Assembly: GCA_903907925.1 (NCBI GenBank) | Contig: CAIVQB010000025.1 | Location: 1 to 47,957 of the forward strand | Reading direction: 5' to 3' | Length of the DNA stretch: 47,957 bases | Origin: an uncultured Verrucomicrobiota bacterium | Lineage (GTDB): Bacteria; Verrucomicrobiota; Verrucomicrobiia; Limisphaerales; UBA9464 | In this document: positions 7,189 through 16,527 of the stretch, in pieces | Position numbering within the stretch: the stretch's first letter is position 1 | Layout of the letters: every line of letters begins with the position of its first letter | Translations under genes and position numbers: made by a program | Notes under the pieces: generated by a model | What the model was told of the DNA's origin: nothing | The model's input: the letters and a program-made list of their open reading frames with translations, nothing else | The model's database searches: none

Positions 7189-8599
7189 CTTCGCCCTCCA
7201 CATCGGTCAGGCGGAAACGCCGGCCATTGTGGAGGTAGGTAAGCCGTTCGTGGTCGAGTCCAAGGCAATGGAGGATGGTCGCGTGCAGGTCGTGGACGCT
7301 CACCGGGTTCACCGCCGCCTTCCATCCGATCTCGTCGGATTCTCCGTGGTGCACGCCGCCGCGAATGCCTCCGCCGGCCATCCAAACGAGGAATCCGTGG
7401 GGGTTGTGGTCGCGGCCATCTCCCTTCTCCGAGACCGGCATCCGCCCAAATTCGCCACCCCAAATCACCAGCGTTTCATCGAGAAGACCGCGCTGCTTGA
7501 GATCGGTCAGCAAGGCGGCGACCGGTTGGTCGGTCTCCATCATGCGGCGCGAATGCTGGTCCTTCAGCCCGTTGTGGGAATCCCATTCGTCATCGCAATA
7601 GGCCTGAACAAACCGTACCCCGCGTTCCACCAACCGCCGGGCGAGCAGACATTTCTCACCGTACGGCCGGGTGATTTCCTGGTTCAAACCGTACAGCTCT
7701 TTCGTCAAATTCGTTTCCTTGGAGAAATCGACCGCCTCGGTGGCGTCGGTCTGCATTCGATACGCCAGTTCGTAACTTTCAATGCGCCCCAACAGTTCCG
7801 ATTCCCCCGGAAATGCCGCGGCATGCCCGCGGTTGAGATTCGCCGCCAGATCCAGCATGCGGCGCTGGCGTTCGTCGGTGATGTCGGGCGGCCGGTTGAG
7901 GTTCAAGATCGGCGCGCCCTTCGATCGAAACGGTGTGGCCTGAAACTCGCTCGGCAGGAATCCGGAACCCCAGTTGTTCGCGCCGCCCTTGCTGCCCTTC
8001 GAATTTTGCAGCACGACGAATCCCGGCAGATTCCGATTCTGGGAACCCAGTCCGTAGCTCAACCACGCTCCCACGCTCGGAAACCCGGTGCGGATCAAAC
8101 CAGTGTTCATCTGGTACATCGCCGGACCGTGACTCGGCGACTCGGCGTAACATGATCGGATCAACGCCAGATCATCGACGTGCCGCGCGATGTGCGGCAT
8201 TCGATCGCAGACCCAAGTGCCGCTTTCGCCATGACGCCGAAATTCGAACGGCGACTTCATCAGCGGCCCGGCGCTGCCGAAAAAAACATCGATCGGAAGC
8301 TTCGGCTGTTGTCCGTCGTGACGGGCCAGCTCCGGTTTCGGATCGAAGGTGTCCATCGCGCTGGGACCGCCCTCCATGAACAGCCAGATGACCGACTTCG
8401 CGGTGGGCGCGTGATGAGCCAACACCGGTGCACCACCACCCGTGGCACCCAACAATCCTTCGCCCGCGAGCAGATCCAGCAAGGCCACCGAACCAAAGCC
8501 GGCACCGACCTTCTTCAGGAAGTCGCGTCGGTTGCGAGCCACCGCATCAACCCGTCCACATGGGAAGCGGCACGACGACGGATTGGCCTCAGTCGACAT
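7166..8599 (-). CDS. DUF1501 family protein (Tat-exported)
   Basis: A 477-residue member of the DUF1501 family, common in Planctomycetota and Verrucomicrobiota and usually paired with DUF1553 proteins. It begins with a twin-arginine signal (RNRRDFLKKVGAGFGSVALL, RR at 24-25), so it is likely exported folded. The alkaline-phosphatase-like fold is suggested by SVIWLFMEGGPSAMDTFDPK, RSCYAESPSHGPAMYQMNTG, FGRMPVSEKGDGRDHNPHGF and the closing LDHERLTYLHNGRRFRLTDV. The biochemical function is unknown; gene context in other genomes links the pair to polysaccharide or sulfated-glycan use. The ATG at 8599 overlaps the end of the upstream DUF1553 frame by 11 bp, implying translational coupling. Confidence 0.88.
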   Translation of the reverse strand: MSTEANPSSCRFPCGRVDAVARNRRDFLKKVGAGFGSVALLDLLAGEGLLGATGGGAPVLAHHAPTAKSVIWLFMEGGPSAMDTFDPKPELARHDGQQPKLPIDVFFGSAGPLMKSPFEFRRHGESGTWVCDRMPHIARHVDDLALIRSCYAESPSHGPAMYQMNTGLIRTGFPSVGAWLSYGLGSQNRNLPGFVVLQNSKGSKGGANNWGSGFLPSEFQATPFRSKGAPILNLNRPPDITDERQRRMLDLAANLNRGHAAAFPGESELLGRIESYELAYRMQTDATEAVDFSKETNLTKELYGLNQEITRPYGEKCLLARRLVERGVRFVQAYCDDEWDSHNGLKDQHSRRMMETDQPVAALLTDLKQRGLLDETLVIWGGEFGRMPVSEKGDGRDHNPHGFLVWMAGGGIRGGVHHGESDEIGWKAAVNPVSVHDLHATILHCLGLDHERLTYLHNGRRFRLTDVEGEVIRSILA

Positions 8600-10799
8600 A
8601 GATAAATTCGTTGAGGGTGAACAACACGTGGCAGAGATCGGTGAGACCTTCAACCGGCAGCGCGTCGCCCCGGGAATCCGATGCCGCGGCCAGAAATTGG
8701 AGCGCGCGGACCCGCTCGTCAGCGGTCGGAGTTCGAGCCAGGGCCAGGCGATAGGCACGTTCGATTTGAGCCTCCGGATTCAAACCCGCGTCGGTGATGA
8801 CCCGTTGGGCAAACTGCACCGCCGATTTTCGAACCTGTTCATTGTTCAACAAGGTCAACGCCTGCGTGGGAACTGTGGTGACATTCCTTCGCCCGCAACT
8901 GGAGGACGAATCGGGCGAGTCGAACACTTCCAACAACGGATTCGGAACCGACCGTTTCGAAAACGCATACACGCTGCGTCGCCACAGTTCAGGTCCGTCC
9001 TGGAGGTTGGCGGGATACTCATCCTTGCTCCGCGTCGCCATCGCCTCCTTGGGAATGATCGGTCGAAACGGCGGGCCGAACATCTTCCGATTGAGCTGAC
9101 CGCTGACCGCCAACATCGAATCGCGCAGAGCATCGGATTCGAGCCGGAACGGATGGCGAACGCTGTTGGCGGACGGCGTCGCAGCCGCTCGATACGACGC
9201 GCTCAAGACAATTTGTCGATGCAACGGCTTCAGCTTCCACCCACCGCGAACCAGTTCGCCGGCGAGCCATTCCAACAGGCGCGGTTGCGTCGGAGCCTCA
9301 CCCTGCGAACCGAAATCGTTCGATGTCCGGACCAAACCTTCGCCGAAATGATGCTGCCAGACCCGGTTGACGATCACCCGCGCCACCAGCGGGCCGGCGC
9401 CGTGGTCCACGTCAGTCAGCCAGGCCGCCAATGCCTTTCGCTGGTAGGTAGTCGGTGGACGCGTGAAACCTCCGTCATCGACCGCGGCAAGTTGCGGCGA
9501 CGTTAATGGGTCATGGAGCGCCACCTCGTCCCGATAAGCTTCCGGCGCTTTTCCACGGCTCGCCACCTGGATGAAACCCGCACTCACCGGCTCTTTCCGA
9601 TTCAACACGCCGCCCCGCGCGAGCAGATACTGGGGCTCCGGGGCGGCCTGATGGTCCATCACGATCAACGATTTTCCCGTCAATCCAGACGCCATCGCCG
9701 GCTTCGATGCGGCCCGTTCCAACGAGTCCCAGACCTGCAGTTGGGATTCCGGCAGCCACGCCCGGAGGCCCGCGTCGTCTACCTTCAACCGTTCGCCGAA
9801 CTCCTTGTAGAGCTTGAGCTGGATCGGAACGAAGAAATGCTCCGGCTGTCGCAACCAGAATTTCTGATCCTCGGTCAAATTCAACTCGGTCATCCGCGAT
9901 TCACGATGCGCGGCGCGTTGCTGTTCCTTCCACAGATCCAATTCCCGGCGCGGTTTAGACAAGGAAGCGACCCGGCGCTCGCTCGTCGAAAACACCGCGG
10001 CCATTCGATAGTAATCGCGGGTCGGCAGCGGGTCGAACTTGTGGTCATGACACCGCGCGCAGCCGAGCGTCAGCCCGAGAAACGCCGAAGCGGTCGTCGA
10101 GACCATGTCATCGAGTTCATCGTAGCGGATCTTTAGCTTGTTCTCTTCGGTGTCGGCCGGCGTCGTCTCTTGCGACGGACCCGCGGCGAGGAAGCCGGTG
10201 GCCATCACCGCGTCGGGATTTCCCGGTACGATTTCGTCGCCGGCGATCTGCCATTGGACGAAGATGTTGAAGGGTAAATCGTCGTTCAACGCGCGGATCA
10301 CCCAATCGCGATAGGGCCAGGCCTCGTTCCGATCGCGATCGCCCTCATACCCGTCGCTGTCGGCATAGCGCGCCACGTCCAGCCAGTGACGCGCCCATCG
10401 TTCACCGTAATGCCGGCTGGCCAGCAGGCGGTCGACGAGCCGTTCGTAGGCGTCGGGTGCGGTGTCCCGTTCAAACGCTTCCACCTCCTCTGGCGTCGGA
10501 GGGAGACCCAGGAGATCGAGGTGCAGCCGGCGAATCTGAGTCCGTCGCGACGCCTCGCGCGGAGCCGGAGTTCCCTTTTCGAGGAGCAACGCATCAATCG
10601 GGTTTCCCGAATCCGGCACCGAGACCTCTGCCAGCGGACGGAATGCCCAACGGCTTCGGTCGGCCTCGGTCACCGTCATTTCGGGCTTGTGGGCACCCGC
10701 GGCAGGTTTTCCAGAAACGGGTGCTACGCCCACACTCTCTGCGTGCGTTACCCAAAGCAGGGCAACGGCGGCGAAACAGGCTTGGAGCAGGCGGCGCAT
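8589..10799 (-). CDS. DUF1549/DUF1553 domain protein (PSD1-type)
   Basis: A 736-residue exported protein with a signal peptide (MRRLLQACFAAVALLWVTHA). The DUF1549 part covers about residues 65-270 (LHLDLLGLPPTPEEVEAFE, ASRHYGERWARHWLDVARYA, VQWQIAGDEIVPG) and ends in a CARCHDHKFDP motif (C247, C250, H251), a possible haem c site. The DUF1553 part is in the C-terminal half (VNRVWQHHFGEGLVRTSNDFG, KPLHRQIVLSASYRA, FDSPDSSSSCGRRNVTTVPTQALTLLNN). It lacks the N-terminal cytochrome-like domain seen in longer relatives. The function is not established. It is the upstream gene of a two-gene operon with the DUF1501 partner. Confidence 0.88.
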   Translation of the reverse strand: MRRLLQACFAAVALLWVTHAESVGVAPVSGKPAAGAHKPEMTVTEADRSRWAFRPLAEVSVPDSGNPIDALLLEKGTPAPREASRRTQIRRLHLDLLGLPPTPEEVEAFERDTAPDAYERLVDRLLASRHYGERWARHWLDVARYADSDGYEGDRDRNEAWPYRDWVIRALNDDLPFNIFVQWQIAGDEIVPGNPDAVMATGFLAAGPSQETTPADTEENKLKIRYDELDDMVSTTASAFLGLTLGCARCHDHKFDPLPTRDYYRMAAVFSTSERRVASLSKPRRELDLWKEQQRAAHRESRMTELNLTEDQKFWLRQPEHFFVPIQLKLYKEFGERLKVDDAGLRAWLPESQLQVWDSLERAASKPAMASGLTGKSLIVMDHQAAPEPQYLLARGGVLNRKEPVSAGFIQVASRGKAPEAYRDEVALHDPLTSPQLAAVDDGGFTRPPTTYQRKALAAWLTDVDHGAGPLVARVIVNRVWQHHFGEGLVRTSNDFGSQGEAPTQPRLLEWLAGELVRGGWKLKPLHRQIVLSASYRAAATPSANSVRHPFRLESDALRDSMLAVSGQLNRKMFGPPFRPIIPKEAMATRSKDEYPANLQDGPELWRRSVYAFSKRSVPNPLLEVFDSPDSSSSCGRRNVTTVPTQALTLLNNEQVRKSAVQFAQRVITDAGLNPEAQIERAYRLALARTPTADERVRALQFLAAASDSRGDALPVEGLTDLCHVLFTLNEFIYVD

Positions 10800-11347
10800 G
10801 GCGACGCCGGGATTTCAACACAGCCGCGCGACGGAAACAAAGCGTCGTTTCGGAGCTGGACCATCGAGAGCCGCCGTCAAAACCGGCTTTGAAGCAGGGG
10901 TGATCCGCAACATCGCTCCACCCCGTTCACCCTGCAGGCTCCCTCCCCACCATTCGGAATGGAGGGGAGGGCTGGGGAGAGGCGGCGCTCCACGGTCACT
11001 GCGGGGCGACTGCCACCGACACGCGCATTCCAATAAAAGCACCGCGACATTCGATCGTGATTCTGCAACAAAACGAGGTCTGAACTGATCCGCTCCGACT
11101 TCGCCGAATCAAAGCCGTCAAATCCGGCTTTGGAAGCGGTCTTGAATTGAGGAACTCACGGGGTCGCACCACCTCTCCCGCCCTCCGGGCACCCTCCCCT
11201 CCATTCCGAATGGTGGGGAGGGACGGGGTCGGGCGGCGTTTCACAGGCGCATGTGGATAGCCACCGACACCCGCATTCCATCGGAATTCTCCCGGCGATC
11301 GACGGCAATTCTGTCACAGCGACCTATTTCGACCGGATCGCTTCGGT
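10800..11347. other. 548-bp gene-free interval made mainly of a degenerate tandem duplication
   Basis: This lies upstream of the DUF1553 gene and downstream of the TPR/SLBB gene, both on the minus strand, and should hold the DUF1553-DUF1501 promoter. Most of it is the duplicated unit described at 10873-11345. Short frames here are low-complexity by-products of the G/C-rich palindromes. Confidence 0.6.
10873..11345. repeat. Degenerate direct duplication (about 245-bp unit) with a G/C-rich palindrome in each copy
   Basis: Two diverged copies lie in tandem. GCCGTCAAA.CCGGCTTTG.AGC begins copy 1 at 10873 and copy 2 at 11114, and GCCACCGACAC.CGCATTCCA recurs at 11012 and 11260. Each copy carries a 31-bp near-perfect palindrome built on CCCTCCCC and GGGGAGGG arms (10941-10971 and 11192-11222). 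The two palindromes are exact reverse complements of each other, so the central part is inverted relative to its direct-repeat flanks. Confidence 0.7.
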
Positions 11348-12841
11348 CTAGAAGCGCCCCATCGAGCGCACCTCGATTCGATCGCCACGTTGGAGTTCAA
11401 GGTCGCCGTTGCGATCATTGGATCTCAGGATTTGGTCCACGTTGACGCTAATCCAAGCGTTGGTTTTTTCGGATTTCAGTCGATGAACCAACACCCTCCT
11501 CAGGTTTGCAGACTCGGAGCGTGGGAAGCGCAGAATTGCTTCGGAAACAGTCAGTTTCTCCCCGTACTTCAACTCAACAATGCCGTTCACCTCGCCATAA
11601 ACCACGATTCGAACGGGGTCCCGCTCGGCCTTCTGTTTTCTCAAAATGTCGGCCTCCATCTGGGCGAAGTGAAGCCGATCGCGGAGGCGGGCGACGTGGT
11701 ACTCCACTAACCCGGTCATGGCGTTCCTTTTCCTTTGCGCTTCAGGGGCATTCTCCACGGCCGCAGCCGCGGGCTGATCAAAATACGCGATCTGATTTGA
11801 TACATCCGACCTGATGACATCCCGGTGCCGAGCGAGCAAAAACCGGGCCTTGTCCACCACATCGGTGAGCTGATCAAGAACCCCAAGTTCGGCAGTCAGC
11901 CCGTCGATCTCGGACGTGAGATTATCAACGGACCGGGTTGCGTTTAGGTCCGCACCGTCCACCGATTCCGGCGGGATGGTTTTCGTCGCCGATTTTAACT
12001 CTCCGGCAGGTTGAGTTTCAGCGCCTGGCATTGAAACCGATGTTGCACCCGACTCCGCCAGCGATTTCTCCTCCTCATCGATTGATTTCTGGAGGGACTG
12101 CATTGAACTCTTCAGTGCGTTCGCCTCCTGTCCCCGTTTGTTGGCATCGCCCCACATCCGGTCGAAAATCGCCTCACGTTGTTCGTCAAATTGAGAATCC
12201 AGCGTCTTGAGTTGGAGATTCACCCGTAGGACTTCCGGATGTTCGGGCCCGAAATCGGTCAGGGCCACACGACGAATCTCCAGGCCATTCTTCTCCCCAA
12301 CGAGGCGCTGCAACTCGGGAGTGGAGTATTCCGCAGGAACCCTCGCGGCAAAACGAACCCCGGAGTACTCCTTGAGCTTAGCGTGTTTCACCTGTAGTTC
12401 GTCGCCTTCCTCGATTTTCCTGTTCATGGCGGCTGAGAATGATTCCAACTCCTTGCGCATTTCTACGAGACGCGGGGACGTTGCGCGAATCTTTGCGCCG
12501 CCGACCTTGCCAAGTTTCGCCAGCAGTTCCTTTTGTTCCGGGTATTCACGCACGAGTCGTTGCGCGCTCGCGACGGCTTCGTTGGTCTGACCCAGCCGCC
12601 GCTGACATTCGGCCAAACGGAATAACGCGGTCGCCTCGATCGACCGTTGATCGACACTCAAATGAACCGCTTCCGCATAGGCGTCCGCAGCGGCCTTGAG
12701 ATCGCGGTTCAATTCCTCGGCCTGGATTCCGCGTTTGAACGCGTCGTTCACTGACTCCGCGCGGACAACCGAAACCGTGGCGAACAGGGTGGCGACGGCG
12801 ACCACGACGGACGATCGAAGGGGGCGTGATTTGATATTCAT
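11348..12841 (-). CDS. Exported TPR / coiled-coil / SLBB-domain protein
   Basis: A 497-residue protein with a signal peptide (MNIKSRPLRSSVVVAVATLF, cut near VRA). Residues 32-105 look like tetratricopeptide repeats (ADAYAEAVHLSVDQRSIEAT, FRLAECQRRLGQTNEAV). Residues about 120-270 and 310-400 are charged and helical, coiled-coil-like. One segment (TDFGPEHPEVLRVNLQLKTL) resembles the periplasmic helices of Wzc-type chain-length regulators. The C-terminal 85 residues (VYGEVNGIVELKYGEKLTV and LELQRGDRIEV) resemble an SLBB domain as in polysaccharide-export Wza proteins. This suggests a role in exopolysaccharide or envelope assembly, but there is no polysaccharide locus nearby. It follows the response regulator by 72 bp on the same strand and may be in that operon. 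Confidence 0.6.
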   Translation of the reverse strand: MNIKSRPLRSSVVVAVATLFATVSVVRAESVNDAFKRGIQAEELNRDLKAAADAYAEAVHLSVDQRSIEATALFRLAECQRRLGQTNEAVASAQRLVREYPEQKELLAKLGKVGGAKIRATSPRLVEMRKELESFSAAMNRKIEEGDELQVKHAKLKEYSGVRFAARVPAEYSTPELQRLVGEKNGLEIRRVALTDFGPEHPEVLRVNLQLKTLDSQFDEQREAIFDRMWGDANKRGQEANALKSSMQSLQKSIDEEEKSLAESGATSVSMPGAETQPAGELKSATKTIPPESVDGADLNATRSVDNLTSEIDGLTAELGVLDQLTDVVDKARFLLARHRDVIRSDVSNQIAYFDQPAAAAVENAPEAQRKRNAMTGLVEYHVARLRDRLHFAQMEADILRKQKAERDPVRIVVYGEVNGIVELKYGEKLTVSEAILRFPRSESANLRRVLVHRLKSEKTNAWISVNVDQILRSNDRNGDLELQRGDRIEVRSMGRF

Positions 12842-12913
12842 AGTGTTGTTCCGTGCAGCGTGTCGTGAAGGCGGTTCGAAGGTGTCAGGGATCTGTAAAA
12901 TCGGGATCGAATC

Positions 12914-13609
12914 TCACTTGGACTCCGGCAGGACGAGGCGGTAGCCGATGCCGTGTACGGTCTTGAGAAACACCGGTTTTTCCGGGTCCGGTTCGATTTT
13001 CGACCGCAGGCTCGCCAGGTGAGTGTCCACCGTTCGCGTGGTCGGAAACGCATTCACACCCCAGACCAAATCCAGAAAGCGCTCGCGTGAAACCGGCTCG
13101 CCGGGCGTCTCCGCCATCAATCGAAGCATGGCCAGTTCCTTGCCGGTGAGATGAAGCGGTTGTCCACGCCGCGTCGCCTCCAATCGAACGAAATCGACGA
13201 CCACCTCGCCGAGCACAAGCTTCAGACTGTTGCCGGATCCACTCCGTTCAAACCGCCGCAACAACGCCCGCACCCGCGCCAGGAGTTCGCCCGTGCTGAA
13301 CGGCTTCACCAGATAGTCATCGGCGCCCGCGTCCAATCCCCGGACCCGATCGTCGACCCGGCCTTTCGCCGTCAGCATCAGGATCGGCACGTTTCGGCCC
13401 AATCGCCGCAACTCCGCCGCCAGGGCGAATCCGTCCAATCGCGGCATCATTACATCGAGGAGGATCAGGTCGGGCGCCTCGTCGAGCGCACTCCTGAGCC
13501 CCGACTCGCCGTCCGCCGCCGTGAGCACGCGAAACCCGGCCGCCGTCAGCGCATCGGCGAGGGCCGTCCGCATCGGCAATTCATCCTCAATGATCAATAT
13601 GCGGGACAT
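12914..13609 (-). CDS. OmpR/PhoB-family response regulator
   Basis: A 231-residue two-domain regulator. The receiver domain has acidic residues in IIEDE, phosphoacceptor D52 (LILLDVMMP), T80 and K102 (LVKPF). The C-terminal winged-helix DNA-binding domain has LTGKELAMLRLMAETPG and RTVDTHLASLRSKIEPDPEK, ending VHGIGYRLVLP. The partner is the large histidine kinase immediately upstream (13902-16466). An unusual 292-bp gap containing an inverted-repeat element separates them. The pair lies next to the phosphate block, so a PhoB-like role is possible but not shown by sequence alone. The ATG at 13609 was chosen over upstream starts because the receiver domain begins there. Confidence 0.9.
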   Translation of the reverse strand: MSRILIIEDELPMRTALADALTAAGFRVLTAADGESGLRSALDEAPDLILLDVMMPRLDGFALAAELRRLGRNVPILMLTAKGRVDDRVRGLDAGADDYLVKPFSTGELLARVRALLRRFERSGSGNSLKLVLGEVVVDFVRLEATRRGQPLHLTGKELAMLRLMAETPGEPVSRERFLDLVWGVNAFPTTRTVDTHLASLRSKIEPDPEKPVFLKTVHGIGYRLVLPESK

Positions 13610-13626
13610 GGGTGCTGAGTACGGAA

Positions 13627-13897
13627 GGGACGACACGGATTGCACGGATTTTGACGAATGGGAATCAAAGCGTACCAACGCAAATCCCCAGTAGGGCGAG
13701 GCTCCCGCCGAGCCCGCGCCCGGAGTCCCGCGTTCACGCGGTTCGGGGAACAACGCTCCAAACGAACCAGGTGCAGGGTAATTCCTGGTACGCCGGCCGG
13801 CCCGTTGGAACACGTCCGTCCACTGCGGCCCCGCGGGAGCGTCACCCTACCCGACCGGGTCTTCATTCGTGTTAATCCGTGCCATCCGTGTCGTCCC
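13627..13897. repeat. 271-bp element bounded by 34-bp inverted repeats
   Basis: The arms at 13627-13660 and 13864-13897 are inverted copies with 30 of 34 bases matching, each containing two CACGGATT-type units. Inside, a second imperfect inversion pairs the GGGCGAGGCTCCCGCCGAGCC region (from about 13697) with the reverse complement of the CGCGGGAGCGTCACCCTACCC region (about 13832-13852). No transposase and no clear target-site duplication is present. It is MITE-like or REP-like, and occupies nearly all of the space between kinase and regulator. Confidence 0.75.
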
Positions 13898-13901
13898 GAT
13901 T

Positions 13902-16466
13902 TCATTTCGATGGCCCGGATCGGGGCAACTGCACGATGAAGAGGGCACCCTTGCCAGGTTCGCTTTCGACGCGAACGGTTCCGCCGTGGGCGACAACAAT
14001 CTCGCGAACCAACGTCAACCCAAGTCCGACGCCCTGGGTTTCGCGGCGCAGCTCCGATCCGCGACGGAAGAAGCGTTCGAAGATGCGCTGATGATCCTCT
14101 GCGGGAATGCCGGGCCCGAAATCGCGCACGCTCCATTGAACGAACTCGGGCGAGCTGCCGGCCTCCAGACTGACCACCACCGGCGTGCCGGAAGGCGCAT
14201 GTTTGAGCGCGTTGTCGATGAGGTTCATCAACGCCTGTTGCAGCGTCAGACCGTCAGCGATGATCTCGACCGGTTCGGTGGCGGGATCCGGACCGCGATA
14301 CTCCAACTGAATCCCACGTTCCGCGGCGATGGGCTGGAGGCGTTGGGTCGTCTCGCGGGTGAGACGCGCCAGGTCGGTCGAAACGAATTCATACGGACTG
14401 CGACCGGCATCGATCCGTGACAACCCGAGCACATTTTCAACCAGAGCGCCCAACCGGCGGGTCTCCTGCACCAGAAAGCCGGCGTATTCACGGCGCTTGC
14501 CTTCCTCATCGATCCGCCCGTCGGCCAGGCCCTCGGCCAACAGTCGCAGACTGGCCAGTGGCGCGCGCAATTCGTGGGAAACGGCGGACACGAAGTTGGA
14601 CTTCTGTTCGTTGACGGCGAGCTGACGAGCGAACGCACGATGAGTCTGCCAGGTTCCGGCACCCGCAACGGCCGCGGTGAGAAGGATCATCCCGCCGAAC
14701 CACAATTGCTGCCGGCGCTGCGCGGCGAACAACGCAGCGCGATCGGTCAGGAGTAGGCGAACGGTCAATGCCGGATGAGTCGGCCACGGTTCCCACGGAG
14801 ACGGGACGAGATGCGGGAGATCACCGTCCGGTGAAAATAAAGCGGTTTGCGTGAAGAGGGCTGTTGATTCCCCGAGGACGGTTGCATGATTGTCGGCTGG
14901 CGTCGCGATCCATGGCGTAGCCCCTCCGTTCAAATCACGGCCATCCAAGCGCAGCGCGAGTTTTGTTCCGCCGAGAAGCCACGAAGGGCGGCCAACTCCA
15001 GCCGCATTCGGAGGTGGGATGCGCGGCCTCGTGCGCAACGCAGCGAGAGCCAACTCCTCCACGGCATCGACCCGATACGCGCGCCCCTCGACGATGGCAT
15101 TGGTGAACCGCACGGAATGTCCATTGGAGGAGGTCAACGTCCAGGTCTCCCCGGGTTTCAGCACCGTCCACCAATCGGTCGCCTGCGTCTTCAACCACAG
15201 ACTCCGCGTCAGGCCGTTCGTGATCGCAATCTGGCTTCCGAGGGTCGCCGCGATCTGGCGCAACCGTTCCTCGGCGTCCCAGCGGGAACGCACCTTGGCC
15301 ACCCATCGAAGCTCGTCCGGTTGTCCGGAGTGCTGCGCGGATGCCTGGACCTGATCGAGAATCCACGGCGTCAACAGCGACGGCTGGACGAAGGTGAGGT
15401 CCCGGGCGAGCGCGAACAGGTTTGAATGGGATCCGTCGGCGGGCGTTAGCCGAATCGCTTCGGCAAAGAGGACCGCGCCCAACGGAATCCCGGTGTCGGA
15501 TTCAACCCGGTTCAATACGGCGCGTCGTCCGAGATCGAGCACTGCGTCGATCGCAGCAGGTGCATCAGGCGCGCGGGCGGGCACCGCGCGCAGGAGAATC
15601 CATTCGGCACGAATGCGGGCGCGATGATCCGGTTTCAGTTTGAGGAACTCGTCCACCGCCGCCGCGAGCCGGCCTGCTTGGTTCGTGACGGCATCGGCCT
15701 CCAACACTTTGTTCCATGCCAATCGCGCCTCGGGCGAAAGCGTCGAGATCCAATCCGACGGCATCGGCGCGGCCCGGACGGAGTTGGGCTGGATGAGATG
15801 CCCCGTCGCGTCGAAGTTGAATTGAACCGGAACCAACGCGGCCGGGTTCGATCGGAAATCCTTTTTCAGCGCATCCGGAAGCATTTCCCCGGAGCCAAAC
15901 GGATCGACTGTGGAAGGTCGTTCTCCGGGCCAATGAACCGTCGCAGATCCCATCACGCCGTCCCCGATCCACGAATTCCCGGTGAGTTCCAGATTGCCCA
16001 GGAGTAACGGGAGCGACCGGCTCAAATCCCGGGCGAGTTCATCCGTCAGTTCCTGGGCCTGGCGTCGGGTCTCGGATTCGACCGCGGCCTGGTCCCGATA
16101 AAGTCCCACACAACCGACCACCGCCAAAACCAGCACCGGAAGAAGAATCAGCGCCAGTTGAAGGTGAAGCGATGGAGGCGAGGACCGGGAAGATCGAAGC
16201 GGCCCGCGATGCCGCCAATAGCCGCGAAAACAGACGACGCCAATCGCGAGATTAAGCAGCGGGAGACCCCAACTTCGTACAGGGGTCGGGAATCCCGAAA
16301 CAATACCCGACACCAGCCAGGCACCGAAGGACAGACAGGCCCCAAGCACGCCAACGACCGCGAGACCAGCCCGAGTCCGATCAGAAGGCCTGCGCCCGAT
16401 GGAGTCCCCGAAGGTTAAGAGCACCGTCATCCCGAGGATCAGGACAAAAAAAAGTGGGGGAAACAT
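13902..16466 (-). CDS. Membrane sensor histidine kinase with large extracytoplasmic region
   Basis: An 854-residue kinase. The N-terminus has about three membrane segments within residues 1-90, a fourth at about 103-125 (LQLALILLPVLVLAVVGCVG), a large soluble region of some 450 residues, and a last membrane helix at about 583-603 (FGGMILLTAAVAGAGTW). The HisKA box is VSAVSHELRAPLASLR with H631. The catalytic domain has LMNLIDNALKHAP, DFGPGIP and GVGLGLTLVREIV. I do not recognise the big sensor region, which has no PAS or Cache signature by eye. A double 11-bp repeat (16528-16547) lies in its promoter region. It is transcribed ahead of the response regulator at 12914-13609. Confidence 0.9.
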   Translation of the reverse strand: MFPPLFFVLILGMTVLLTFGDSIGRRPSDRTRAGLAVVGVLGACLSFGAWLVSGIVSGFPTPVRSWGLPLLNLAIGVVCFRGYWRHRGPLRSSRSSPPSLHLQLALILLPVLVLAVVGCVGLYRDQAAVESETRRQAQELTDELARDLSRSLPLLLGNLELTGNSWIGDGVMGSATVHWPGERPSTVDPFGSGEMLPDALKKDFRSNPAALVPVQFNFDATGHLIQPNSVRAAPMPSDWISTLSPEARLAWNKVLEADAVTNQAGRLAAAVDEFLKLKPDHRARIRAEWILLRAVPARAPDAPAAIDAVLDLGRRAVLNRVESDTGIPLGAVLFAEAIRLTPADGSHSNLFALARDLTFVQPSLLTPWILDQVQASAQHSGQPDELRWVAKVRSRWDAEERLRQIAATLGSQIAITNGLTRSLWLKTQATDWWTVLKPGETWTLTSSNGHSVRFTNAIVEGRAYRVDAVEELALAALRTRPRIPPPNAAGVGRPSWLLGGTKLALRLDGRDLNGGATPWIATPADNHATVLGESTALFTQTALFSPDGDLPHLVPSPWEPWPTHPALTVRLLLTDRAALFAAQRRQQLWFGGMILLTAAVAGAGTWQTHRAFARQLAVNEQKSNFVSAVSHELRAPLASLRLLAEGLADGRIDEEGKRREYAGFLVQETRRLGALVENVLGLSRIDAGRSPYEFVSTDLARLTRETTQRLQPIAAERGIQLEYRGPDPATEPVEIIADGLTLQQALMNLIDNALKHAPSGTPVVVSLEAGSSPEFVQWSVRDFGPGIPAEDHQRIFERFFRRGSELRRETQGVGLGLTLVREIVVAHGGTVRVESEPGKGALFIVQLPRSGPSK

Positions 16467-16527
16467 TTCGGAAAAACGGCCGGCCAGTGTTCGATATCGT
16501 CGACACCCTGCCGGCTGTCGGTATTCC

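Noticed and set aside
12914-16466. Naming the kinase-regulator pair PhoR-PhoB
   Set aside because: They lie near the phosphate block, but the kinase has a huge unfamiliar sensor region and no PAS domain, and OmpR-family regulators cannot be told apart by eye. Symbols were left empty.
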